From Sphingomonadaceae bacterium (GTDB lineage Bacteria > Pseudomonadota > Alphaproteobacteria > Sphingomonadales > Sphingomonadaceae), in the NCBI GenBank assembly GCA_947451145.1, contig CANFXW010000001.1, positions 1-64,000 on the forward strand: a stretch of 64,000 bases of DNA, given 5' to 3'. Under the pieces are notes generated by a model. That model was not told the origin of the DNA. It did not search any database and was given only the letters and a program-made list of their open reading frames with translations. Below are positions 34,481 through 42,546 of the stretch, piece after piece (the first letter of the stretch is position 1; every line of letters starts with the position of its first letter). The position numbers and the translations under genes were made by a program.

Positions 34481-35254
34481 TCAGGCTTGCTGCTCACGCA
34501 ATTTGCGCCGGTAGGGCACATTGGGTTGGCCGGTGTGCGCAGTAATGCCACCGTCTGCCGTTACAATCGACCCCGTCATGTATGAGGCTTCGTCAGAGCA
34601 CAGGAAGGCAATGACATTGGCCATTTCTTCGGGCTTCCCCATGCGCGCCAAAGGTATAGGGGAAAGCCAAGCCGCACGATCCTCTGGCCGGGCGACCGTC
34701 AGTTCGGTCATCGCCGTTTCGATAAGGCCCGGGCACAGCGCATTCACCCGGATGCCATCACGGGCACAATCGAGCGCAAGTGAGCGGGTGTAGTTGATCA
34801 CTGCGCCCTTGCTCGCGTTGTAGGCACCCATGCCATAGTCGCCGCCTTGCCCGGAAATCGAAGCGATATTCAAAATCGCCCCGCCATTGGCCCGCATCAC
34901 CGGAATGGCATATTTGCAGAACAGGAAGATCGCCTTGATGTTGATGTCGAACACCTTGTCCCAGAGTTCCTCGCTCATGTCCGGCGTTTCCGCGAGAGCG
35001 CCTATGCCTGCACTGTTGACCAGAATGTCGATCTGCCCCCACTTCTGGCGACAGGCCTCAACCAACGTGGCAACGGCTTCTGGTGAAGCGACATCGGTGT
35101 GCATGAAGACTATGCTATCGGTCGTAGCTGCGGGTGGCTGAATGTCGGCGATCAGCACTTTCGCCCCTTCGGACGCGAGGCGAGCAACCACGGCCGCGCC
35201 TATCCCAGCGGAACCGCCTGTGACGATAGCAACCTTGCCCGCGAACCTTCCCAT
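34481..35254 (-). CDS. short-chain dehydrogenase/reductase (SDR)
   Basis: A 257-residue classical SDR: TGGSAGIG near residue 12, NSAG, serine in IASISGQGG and catalytic YNASKG. The start follows GGAG. It is the first gene of the SDR-esterase-CoA ligase operon and is divergent from the SMP-30-like gene. SDR, Baeyer-Villiger-type or ester steps followed by hydrolysis and CoA activation are common in alicyclic ketone degradation, but the specific reaction here is inference. Confidence 0.92.
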   Translation of the reverse strand: MGRFAGKVAIVTGGSAGIGAAVVARLASEGAKVLIADIQPPAATTDSIVFMHTDVASPEAVATLVEACRQKWGQIDILVNSAGIGALAETPDMSEELWDKVFDINIKAIFLFCKYAIPVMRANGGAILNIASISGQGGDYGMGAYNASKGAVINYTRSLALDCARDGIRVNALCPGLIETAMTELTVARPEDRAAWLSPIPLARMGKPEEMANVIAFLCSDEASYMTGSIVTADGGITAHTGQPNVPYRRKLREQQA

Positions 35255-35322
35255 TTCCGACTCCTGCTTCGCCCTTGCATCCGGCCTTCATTTCCCCGCT
35301 TGGCGAAACGGAAAATTTAGTC

Positions 35323-35339
35323 AATGCCCGAGTTGCATT
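35323..35339. promoter_or_regulatory. AATGC-N7-GCATT LysR-type box candidate
   Basis: A 5-bp perfect inverted repeat, 7-bp spacer, T35325/A35337 fitting T-N11-A, in the divergent region between the SDR operon (35254) and the SMP-30 operon (35430). Third occurrence of the ATGC-N7-GCAT core. Confidence 0.45.
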
Positions 35340-35429
35340 TCCTTTTGATCACGCAGCCGAGTCGGTATGAAATTGGCAGCCAGCACGGATTGCGTCGATT
35401 GAATCAGCGGACGATAGAAAGACCAAGTC

Positions 35430-36308
35430 ATGCCCGATGTCACCCTTGCCTTTGATGCCGACAACCACCTTGGGGAAACGCCGATTTGGTCAGTTACCGA
35501 TCAGGCGTTGTGGTGGGTGAACTGCGAACACCCGCCTGAACTGCATTGCTGGTATCCTGCAAGCGGAGAACATCGCAAATGGGCCATGCCGCAGCGGATC
35601 GGCGGATTTGTACCTAAGGCGAGCGGCGGACTGCTGGTGGCGCTGGCCGATGGGCTTTATGATTTCGAACCGGAAAGCGGCGGACTCGACCTGCGGGTAC
35701 CATCCCCCCTCCCTCCGCACGTGAAACTGCACGAATGCCACTGCGATCGCCAGGGACGGTTCTGGATCGGTGCCTATGACCATGACTTTGCGACAAATCG
35801 CGAAACAAAAGGTGCCAGCATCTTCCGGCTTGATGGCGACAGGCTCACCCCGGTGATCCAGAATATTGCCATTGCCAATGGCCTGGCCTTCAGTCCCGAT
35901 GGACTGACTATGTATGTCGCCGATTCCCCGACGCGACGGGTCGATGCTTATGACCTTGATCCAAGGACTGGCGATATTTCCAACCGGCGCACGTTTATTC
36001 AGTTGCTGGACGGCGAAGGCTTTGTTGACGGTGCGACCGTCGATTCCGCTGGCGGCTACTGGCTCGCCAATGTTGGCGCAGGAGCACTGCGGCGGTACCT
36101 GCCTGACGGCAAGTTGGACCGGATCGTCCCCCTACCCTTTTCCAATCCGACCAAGCCAGCATTTGGCGGGCCAGACCTGAAAACCCTCTACGTGACCTCA
36201 ACCCAAATGGCCATGGCAACAACCATGGAGCCTACCGCTCCCAACGGCGGCATTTATGCCCTGGAGCCGGGGGAAACCGGCGTTCCCGAAACCCCGTTCG
36301 CCTCTTGA
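35430..36308 (+). CDS. SMP-30/gluconolactonase-like protein
   Basis: A 292-residue six-bladed beta propeller of the SMP-30/LRE family. Metal-site residues appear in LGETPIW (Glu), IANGLAFSPDG (Asn) and FVDGATVDSAGGYW (Asp). Members hydrolyse lactones. It may open a lactone formed after ring oxygenation. It precedes an acyl-CoA dehydrogenase pair on the same strand with a 162-bp gap, so it may be a separate unit. Confidence 0.9.
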   Translation: MPDVTLAFDADNHLGETPIWSVTDQALWWVNCEHPPELHCWYPASGEHRKWAMPQRIGGFVPKASGGLLVALADGLYDFEPESGGLDLRVPSPLPPHVKLHECHCDRQGRFWIGAYDHDFATNRETKGASIFRLDGDRLTPVIQNIAIANGLAFSPDGLTMYVADSPTRRVDAYDLDPRTGDISNRRTFIQLLDGEGFVDGATVDSAGGYWLANVGAGALRRYLPDGKLDRIVPLPFSNPTKPAFGGPDLKTLYVTSTQMAMATTMEPTAPNGGIYALEPGETGVPETPFAS

Positions 36309-36470
36309 AACTGGCTCATGGTGTGACGTTGCGCACATCGCCAGAGTGAAATGGACTTCGCCTGTTGCAATTATTTTCCGCTGGGGTATCAGCAGCACAA
36401 AGCAATAATGCGCTTGCCGTGGCTCATTTTCAAACGGTCGCTTTTGACCGGCTTGGAAGAAGGATGAAGA

Positions 36471-37442
36471 ATGTATCTCGCGCCAGACGGGGATGAAATC
36501 GAGATCGCGAATGCCGCTGCGGAGTTCCTTGCCGACGCGATGCCGATTGAACGCCTGCACTCGGTCAATTCTGCAGACTTGAATGCTTCACTTCGCTCAA
36601 CTTTGGGCGAAATGGGCTGGTTTGCCCTTGCCGTGCCGGAAGCCAAAGGCGGAAGCGGGCTGACACCGGTTGAGCATGCACTGTTCTTCCGCGAATGCGG
36701 CCGCCAGTGCGCGCCGGTCGACTTGCTCGCCCAATGCCTTGCTGCAAACATGATCTCTGATGACGGCCTGCGCCAATCGGTCATTTCTGGCGAAACGGGG
36801 GTCAGCCTCATCATTGCCGATGGTGACAGCTTCCGCATATTTGGTTCCAGCGACGCCACGCATGCCCTTTTGGTCTCGCCCGACAAAGCGCATCTCTATG
36901 CGCTGGACGGACTTGATGCCGAAGTCCGCCCGGCCCTTGATCCGGCCAATTCGATCCGCACTACGATGGCCCTGCCGGGTCTGGTTGAGACGGTTGCCGG
37001 CAAACCGATCTGGCAACTTGGCCAGCTTGGCACCGCAGCCATGCTGGTTGGCATTGCCGAGGCATCGCTCGACCTGATCGTCGAATATGCCAAAGTGCGA
37101 GAGACTTTCGGCCGGAAGATCGGTGCTTGGCAGGCTGTTCGCCACCCTTGCGCCGACATGGCCGTTCGCGTTGAAGCAGCCCGCTCGGAGCTATGGTATG
37201 CCGCGACCGCACTCAAGGAAGGCCGCTCCGATGCGGAAGTTCACCTTGATGCCGCCAAGCACCTCGCCAATCTGGCTGCCCATGCGAACGCCGATTCCAA
37301 CATCCAGCTGCACGGCGGCATTGGCGTGACTGACGAGCACAACGCCCATCTGCTGCTGAAGCATGCCATGCTGCTTTCACGCCTGTTCGGCACGAAACGC
37401 AGCCTGCTCGCGCGGCTTCTTAACGCCCGTCTGGAAGACTGA
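36471..37442 (+). CDS. acyl-CoA dehydrogenase, beta-type subunit of a heteromeric pair
   Basis: A 323-residue, short acyl-CoA dehydrogenase-fold protein with the C-terminal ACAD signature QLHGGIGVTDEH but without the E-G-T catalytic motif and with a reduced middle domain. This shape is typical of one half of the alpha2-beta2 acyl-CoA dehydrogenases known from steroid side-chain degradation (ChsE1-ChsE2 type). The partner follows immediately at 37444 (1 bp after the stop). A small CGGTC/GACCG hairpin lies just upstream (36435-36450). Confidence 0.9.
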   Translation: MYLAPDGDEIEIANAAAEFLADAMPIERLHSVNSADLNASLRSTLGEMGWFALAVPEAKGGSGLTPVEHALFFRECGRQCAPVDLLAQCLAANMISDDGLRQSVISGETGVSLIIADGDSFRIFGSSDATHALLVSPDKAHLYALDGLDAEVRPALDPANSIRTTMALPGLVETVAGKPIWQLGQLGTAAMLVGIAEASLDLIVEYAKVRETFGRKIGAWQAVRHPCADMAVRVEAARSELWYAATALKEGRSDAEVHLDAAKHLANLAAHANADSNIQLHGGIGVTDEHNAHLLLKHAMLLSRLFGTKRSLLARLLNARLED

Positions 37443-37443
37443 G

Positions 37444-38622
37444 ATGGACCTGCATTTCTCCGAAGCCGATCAAGAATTTCGTGCGCGGGCGCGGGAATGG
37501 CTGACCGCCAATGTCCCAACCGCCAAGCGTCCGGCGCATGGCCCGGAAGCCGCGCAGTTCGATCGCGACTGGCAGCGCAAGATGTATGACAACGGCTGGG
37601 CCGGTGTTGCCTGGCCAAAGGAATACGGCGGTCTCGGCCTTTCCGGCCTGCAACAGGTGATCTGGTACGAAGAACTCGCCCGCGCCCATGCGCCGCACTA
37701 CATCAATACGACCTATATCTCGCTGATGCATGCGGGCCCGACCGTGGCCGCGCGCGGCACCGATGAACAGAAAGCCTTTCACCTTCACCGTATCCTCAGC
37801 GGGGAATCGCTGTGGTGTCAGGGCTTTTCCGAGCCTAACGCCGGCTCAGATCTGGCCGCACTGAAAACCCGGGGCGTCATCGATGGCGATCACATCGTCG
37901 TAAACGGCGCCAAGATGTGGACGACCGATGCCCAGCATGCCGACTATCAGGAACTGCTGATCCGCACCGACCCTGATTCAGAGCGGCACAAGGGCCTGAC
38001 CTGGGTCATCTGCGACATGAAGGCTCCCGGCATCGACATCAAGCCGATCCGCACCATGCTGCAGGACGAACACGTTAACCTGGTGTTCTACGATGATGTC
38101 CGCATCCCGATCAGTAATGTGGTGGGTGAGGTCAACAAAGGCTGGTCTACCGCGCTCGCAACGCTGTCTTTCGAACGCGGTCTTGGCTTCATTGGCGATC
38201 AATTGGAGCTTTATGAGCGCGTCTGCCGCGCCATCGAGCTGGCCGAAACGGTCCGAATGGAAGATGGCCGCCGGGCGATTGAAGATGACGGGATCGCGCA
38301 GCGCCTCGCCTCGATCAAGGCCGATACCATTGCGATCCGCTCGATGACGCTTGCCGACATCGCTGAAACCGACCGCACCGGCGAGCCTGGGCCAAAGGGC
38401 TCGATGATGAAGCTGATGGTCACCTCGACGCACAAGGCCTTGAGCGAAGTCGTCGGTGAAATTATCGGCTGGGAGTTCCTTGAATTCAACGGTGACCGCT
38501 CGGCCCATCCGTGGACCTATGATTACCTGTGGTCTTGGGTATTCAGCATTTCGGGCGGAACCAACGAGATCCAGCGCGAGATCACCGCTGACCGGATCCT
38601 GGGCCTGCCGAGAGGACGCTGA
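37444..38622 (+). CDS. acyl-CoA dehydrogenase, alpha-type subunit of a heteromeric pair
   Basis: A 392-residue flavoprotein: CQGFSEPNAGSDLA FAD/substrate loop, LSFERGLG, and C-terminal GGTNEIQREI...RILGLPRG. The usual catalytic Glu before GT is replaced by Gly, as in the FadE subunits of heteromeric complexes where the active site is formed by the pair. Start at 37444 rather than the long upstream frame inside the previous gene. Forms an operon with 36471, the Idh/MocA gene and a CoA ligase. Confidence 0.92.
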   Translation: MDLHFSEADQEFRARAREWLTANVPTAKRPAHGPEAAQFDRDWQRKMYDNGWAGVAWPKEYGGLGLSGLQQVIWYEELARAHAPHYINTTYISLMHAGPTVAARGTDEQKAFHLHRILSGESLWCQGFSEPNAGSDLAALKTRGVIDGDHIVVNGAKMWTTDAQHADYQELLIRTDPDSERHKGLTWVICDMKAPGIDIKPIRTMLQDEHVNLVFYDDVRIPISNVVGEVNKGWSTALATLSFERGLGFIGDQLELYERVCRAIELAETVRMEDGRRAIEDDGIAQRLASIKADTIAIRSMTLADIAETDRTGEPGPKGSMMKLMVTSTHKALSEVVGEIIGWEFLEFNGDRSAHPWTYDYLWSWVFSISGGTNEIQREITADRILGLPRGR

Positions 38623-38624
38623 CC

Positions 38625-39695
38625 ATGGCTGCACTGAAGCTGGCAATTGCAGGCGCCAACGCCGAGCGGGGCTGGGCCAGAGACACCCATATTCCGGCGC
38701 TTTCCGCGATCCCCGGCATCGAACTTTACGCCGTTTCTGCGCGCAATCAGGACATCGCCGATGTCGCGGCGCAGAACTTTGGCGCAGCCAAGGCTTATGG
38801 CGATTCACTCGAAATGGCCCGCGACCCTGATGTGGATATTGTCGCGGTTCTGGTGAAGGTGCCCGAGCACCGCGCAATCGTCCTCGCCGCGCTGGAAGCC
38901 GGCAAGCACGTCTATTGCGAGTGGCCGCTGGGCCGCGACCTTGAAGAAGCCGAGGAACTGGCGCTCGCGGCCAAGAAGGCTGGCGTCCATGTCGCAGTCG
39001 GCCTGCAAGGTGCGAATTCGATTGCCGTGCGCCATGCCGCAAAATTGGTTCGCCAAGGTGCTATCGGTCGGCCACTCAGCTTGCGCGTTGTCTCGTCCAC
39101 CGCCGGCTGGGGCACGGTTGCTCCGCCGCACTATGTCTATCTGCAGGATCGCCGGAATGGTGCGACACTGGCAACCATCGCGGGTGGCCACACGCTGGCG
39201 GCGGTCGAGGAAGTTGTCGGCGCTTTTGCAGAGGTTTCGGCGCGAAATTCGATCCTGCTGGATACAGTAGAAATCATTGGCACGGGTGAGCAGGTCAAAC
39301 GCACTTGCGCTGATCACATGCTGATCACCGGCAAGCACGAAGGCGGCTGCGTTTCCAGTGTTGAAATCGTCGGCGGCGTGCCGATCCCGCTGCGTTTTGA
39401 GCTGCGCGGCACCAGCGGAACGCTGGAAATCTCCGGACACCATCCCGGCGGCTATCAATGCGGTGCTCTGACAGTACGCTGCACGCCCGAGGCCGAAGCG
39501 CAGCCCCTTCCCGCTGTTCCGGGCCTTCAGGAAGCGCCGATCAATGTCGGGCAGATGTGGGCACAGTTTGAAGGCGATATCCGCAATGGCACGCACACGG
39601 TCCCCGATTTTGACCGCGCCGTTCGCCTGACCCGCCTGCTCGATGCCATCGAAAGTGCTTCTGACGCAGGCCGTACCGTGACGCTCCCGTCATGA
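38625..39695 (+). CDS. Gfo/Idh/MocA-family oxidoreductase
   Basis: A 356-residue NAD(P)-dependent oxidoreductase: N-terminal Rossmann fold (LKLAIAGAN...TDIP-like THIPAL) and a C-terminal alpha/beta domain. The usual E-K-P motif reads CEWPLG, so the lysine that helps catalysis is Trp here. This is like Gal80-type members, some of which are regulators, not enzymes. It is packed between the acyl-CoA dehydrogenase pair (2 bp) and a CoA ligase (ATGA overlap), an unusual place for a sugar-type dehydrogenase. Confidence 0.88.
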   Translation: MAALKLAIAGANAERGWARDTHIPALSAIPGIELYAVSARNQDIADVAAQNFGAAKAYGDSLEMARDPDVDIVAVLVKVPEHRAIVLAALEAGKHVYCEWPLGRDLEEAEELALAAKKAGVHVAVGLQGANSIAVRHAAKLVRQGAIGRPLSLRVVSSTAGWGTVAPPHYVYLQDRRNGATLATIAGGHTLAAVEEVVGAFAEVSARNSILLDTVEIIGTGEQVKRTCADHMLITGKHEGGCVSSVEIVGGVPIPLRFELRGTSGTLEISGHHPGGYQCGALTVRCTPEAEAQPLPAVPGLQEAPINVGQMWAQFEGDIRNGTHTVPDFDRAVRLTRLLDAIESASDAGRTVTLPS

Positions 39696-41344
39696 ACTGG
39701 ACAATGCGGACCGACCCCAGCGGCTTTCAGACCCGCTGGTCAGAGGATTTGGCAGGTCGATATCTGTCCGAAGGTCACTGGACCAACACGACACTCGTTG
39801 ATGCGGCACGCAAGGCGCTCGCCAGCGATCCCGGTCACCTGCTGCTGATCGAAGGCGAAAACCGCCTGACACGGCAGGAGTGCTGGGATCAGTCGCTGAA
39901 ATTGGCGGCATTCTTCCTTTCCCGTGGGCTGAAACCGGGCGATGTGATATCCTTCCAGTTGCCGAACTGGGTGGAAACAGCGGTGATCGCGCTTGCCGCA
40001 CGCATGACCGGGCTGGTGATCAATCCGATCCCACCAATCTACCGTGAATCCGAACTGGCCTATATTCTCGCAGACTGCCGCGCAAAGCTGATTTTCGTCC
40101 CCGGCCTGTTCCGCAAGCATGATTATGCCGCGATGATGGCTGGCCTTCGTGCTGCGCTGCCTGAATTGCAAGACGTCGTGACTGTCCGTGATACAGGCGA
40201 ACTCACCTGGGAAACCGCGATTGGCTGCGATGCCGCTCTCGAATCCGCTTTGCCAAAGGTCGATCCGTCAGCTGTGATGATGGTGATGTACACCTCTGGC
40301 ACCACGGGCAAGCCAAAGGGCGTTCTTCACACCCATTATTCCTATGACCACCGTGCCCGCGCCATGGGTGAGGCCTGGAAGATCGGGCCGGACGACGTGG
40401 TGTTCATGCCCTCGCCTGTCACCCACATTACCGGTGCCCTCTGGGCCTTTGACATGACCTGGATTCACGGCTCGGCCAGCGTGCTGATGGACGTCTGGAC
40501 GGTCGATGAAGGCATTGCGGTGATCGAGAACAACCGCTGCACGGTTAACGGCGGTGCCACGCCGTTTCTGCAGCAATTGCTCGATACGGCCAGCGCCCGC
40601 CCTGAAGCGATTGCATCGCTGCGCCTGTTCTTCTGCGGTGGCACAACCGTGTCACCTGATCTGATCCGCAAGGCGAGCGAAACCTTCCCGGGTTGCCTGT
40701 TCTTCCGCTGCTATGGCTCAACCGAGATGGTCACCGCGACGCTTGGCATCCGTGATGCTGCCCAGGCAGATCTTGGTGCCGATACTGACGGCGAAATAGT
40801 CTATCCGGCTGAGCTCAAGATCATCGACGCAGTTGACGATACCCCCTTGCCCGATGGCGAGGAGGGCGAGATCATCGCGCGCGGGCCAGGGCTGTTCTTT
40901 GGCTATGTCCACCCGTCGGACAACGAAGGCAATTTCGATGCCGACGGCTTTTTCCGCATGGGCGACCTCGGCCGCATCGTGCACGGCAACTACATCGTCA
41001 TTACCGGCCGCAAAAAGGACATCATCATCCGCTCGGGCGAGAATATCAGCCCAAAGGAAGTGGAAGATCTCCTATTCAACCACCCCGCCGTGGCGGAAGT
41101 GGCGATTGTCGCGATGCCCAGCTCGACCACTGGCGAAAAAGGCTGCGCCTTCATCATCCCGCGCGCGGGCATGACAATAGATTTGCCGGAAATCCGCCGC
41201 TTCCTTGATGGCGAAGGACTGGCGCGCCAGAAGTTTCCCGAACACGTTGTGCTTGTCGATGATCTGCCTCGCGTACCCTCGGGCAAGGTCAAGAAGGACG
41301 TGCTGCGGATTGAAGCCCGCAAAATTGCCGAAGCCGAGGGCTGA
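39692..41344 (+). CDS. acyl-CoA synthetase / AMP-dependent CoA ligase
   Basis: A 550-residue ANL ligase with P-loop MYTSGTTGKPKGVLHTH, A5 RCYGSTEM, hinge MGDLGRIVHGNYIVITGRKKD and C-terminal lysine in PSGKVKKD. It resembles cyclohexanecarboxylate/2,3-dihydroxybenzoate-type ligases in length. It overlaps the Idh/MocA gene by 4 bp and ends the operon, 9 bp before the convergent SDR. Third CoA ligase in the window. Confidence 0.92.
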   Translation: MNWTMRTDPSGFQTRWSEDLAGRYLSEGHWTNTTLVDAARKALASDPGHLLLIEGENRLTRQECWDQSLKLAAFFLSRGLKPGDVISFQLPNWVETAVIALAARMTGLVINPIPPIYRESELAYILADCRAKLIFVPGLFRKHDYAAMMAGLRAALPELQDVVTVRDTGELTWETAIGCDAALESALPKVDPSAVMMVMYTSGTTGKPKGVLHTHYSYDHRARAMGEAWKIGPDDVVFMPSPVTHITGALWAFDMTWIHGSASVLMDVWTVDEGIAVIENNRCTVNGGATPFLQQLLDTASARPEAIASLRLFFCGGTTVSPDLIRKASETFPGCLFFRCYGSTEMVTATLGIRDAAQADLGADTDGEIVYPAELKIIDAVDDTPLPDGEEGEIIARGPGLFFGYVHPSDNEGNFDADGFFRMGDLGRIVHGNYIVITGRKKDIIIRSGENISPKEVEDLLFNHPAVAEVAIVAMPSSTTGEKGCAFIIPRAGMTIDLPEIRRFLDGEGLARQKFPEHVVLVDDLPRVPSGKVKKDVLRIEARKIAEAEG

Positions 41345-41353
41345 GCCCCTTTC

Positions 41354-42091
41354 CTACCGCCAGGAAAATCCACCATCGACCGGCAGTTCGGTTCCGGTGG
41401 TGAAGCCTGAATCTTCGGTTGTGAAGAACAATGCAGCGCGCGCTACATCGTCCACTTCGCCCAACCGCTTGAGCGCGACACGCTCAGCCGCGCGTTCGGT
41501 GTGTTCGGGATTTTCCCAGAGGTAACGCGTCATTTCGGTCTTGATCACGCCCGGACATATCGAGTTGGCGCGTATTTTCGGACCAAGATCCATCGCGATT
41601 GACTTCGTGAACATCACCTGCCCCGCCTTGCTCGCAGAATAGCCCGCCGTTCCCGGCATCGGCATCAGGGCGGAAACCGAGGCGATGTTGACGATGGTCG
41701 CCAACTCAGCCTGCTGCAGAAAGGGTAGCGCAGCCTTCACGATGTTGAACGGCCCGGTCATGTTGACAGCGAGCATGCGGTCCCAGCTGGCTGGATCAAG
41801 ATCGACAAAAGGCGTGATATCGAGAATGCCGGCGGCATTTATGATGCCATCGATGCCACCGAGCAAATTGCCCGCTTCGGAAACGATCTGGTTTACCCCT
41901 GCCCTGTCGGTGACATCACAGCGGAAACCATGGGCACCAAGCGCTTTGGCTACATCCAGCACGCCAGCCTCGTTCATGTCGAGCAGCGCCAGCGATGCCC
42001 CTTCTTCGGCAAATAACCGGGCGATCCCGCGGCCCATCCCGCTTGCCGCGCCGGTGACCAGAATTTTTCGTGATGCCAGCTTCTTAGTCAT
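41354..42091 (-). CDS. short-chain dehydrogenase/reductase (SDR)
   Basis: A 245-residue classical SDR: TGAASGMG, NAAG, serine in SVSALMPMPG and catalytic YSASKAG. Two ATGs lie 6 bp apart; GGGA is spaced correctly for the second (42091). It is a single gene, divergent from the second TonB receptor across a long regulatory gap that carries an ATGC-N12-GCAT dyad about 55 bp upstream of it. Confidence 0.9.
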   Translation of the reverse strand: MTKKLASRKILVTGAASGMGRGIARLFAEEGASLALLDMNEAGVLDVAKALGAHGFRCDVTDRAGVNQIVSEAGNLLGGIDGIINAAGILDITPFVDLDPASWDRMLAVNMTGPFNIVKAALPFLQQAELATIVNIASVSALMPMPGTAGYSASKAGQVMFTKSIAMDLGPKIRANSICPGVIKTEMTRYLWENPEHTERAAERVALKRLGEVDDVARAALFFTTEDSGFTTGTELPVDGGFSWR

Positions 42092-42146
42092 CGTCATTCC
42101 CACTGCTTGCAGCCATTTGACTCACGCGGCGATTCCCTGCCAACAA

Positions 42147-42166
42147 ATGCACATGAGTCAACGCAT
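42147..42166. promoter_or_regulatory. ATGC-N12-GCAT dyad upstream of SDR
   Basis: Core ATGC 42147-42150 and GCAT 42163-42166 with a 12-bp spacer, flanked by AAC-AA on the left and AT on the right. Fourth-quality member of the set (weaker flanks than 31873 and 47644) but with identical spacing. Confidence 0.5.
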
Positions 42167-42380
42167 ATGACGCTGACGCGTCCGAAACGCAAAATTGGCC
42201 TGACCGCTGTGCCTTATGGCAAACAGGCACTGAAACATAAAGGCCACACCCCTGTCGGAAATGGCCCATATCTATGCATTTCCCCGCTGGGCTGGCTGTA
42301 AAGCTATTGCAATGCTACGCCCTCGTAGTATTTCGCTGCCAACGATATAAAATCGGGGTGTCTGAGGATCATCGAAAACC

Positions 42381-42399
42381 ATGCGCGAATGTCGCGCAT
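42381..42399. promoter_or_regulatory. perfect 8-bp inverted repeat ATGCGCGA-N3-TCGCGCAT
   Basis: A 19-bp dyad about 150 bp upstream of the TonB receptor ATG. It can be an operator or a stable hairpin in a long 5' leader. A second 7-bp stem-loop follows at 42408-42425. Confidence 0.5.
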
Positions 42400-42480
42400 G
42401 CGCAGTGCAGCCTGACGGCAGGCTGACAACAGAACTCATACATCAACCCGGGAACGATCACGATTTTCGGAACGCGGCGG

Positions 42481-42500
42481 GGCAATTGCATGCATTTGCC
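42481..42500. promoter_or_regulatory. near-perfect 20-bp palindrome in TonB receptor leader
   Basis: GGCAA-T-TGCATGCA-T-TTGCC: 18 of 20 positions are symmetric around the central TGCATGCA. It lies 46 bp upstream of the receptor ATG, a position suited to a repressor operator. Confidence 0.5.
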
Positions 42501-42546
42501 TCTTCGGAACAAAGACAAGCCTGAAGACTTCTGTGGAGGGAATACA

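Larger units (their letters stand above)
42092..42546. other. 455-bp divergent intergenic region rich in dyads
   Basis: Between the SDR (minus) and the TonB receptor (plus). It contains, in order: ATGC-N12-GCAT (42147-42166), GGAAATG-N13-CATTTCC (42257-42283), TATTGCAATG (42305-42314), ATGCGCGA-ATG-TCGCGCAT (42381-42399), CAGCCTG-ACGG-CAGGCTG (42408-42425) and a near-perfect 20-bp palindrome (42481-42500). No convincing small gene seen. Confidence 0.6.
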
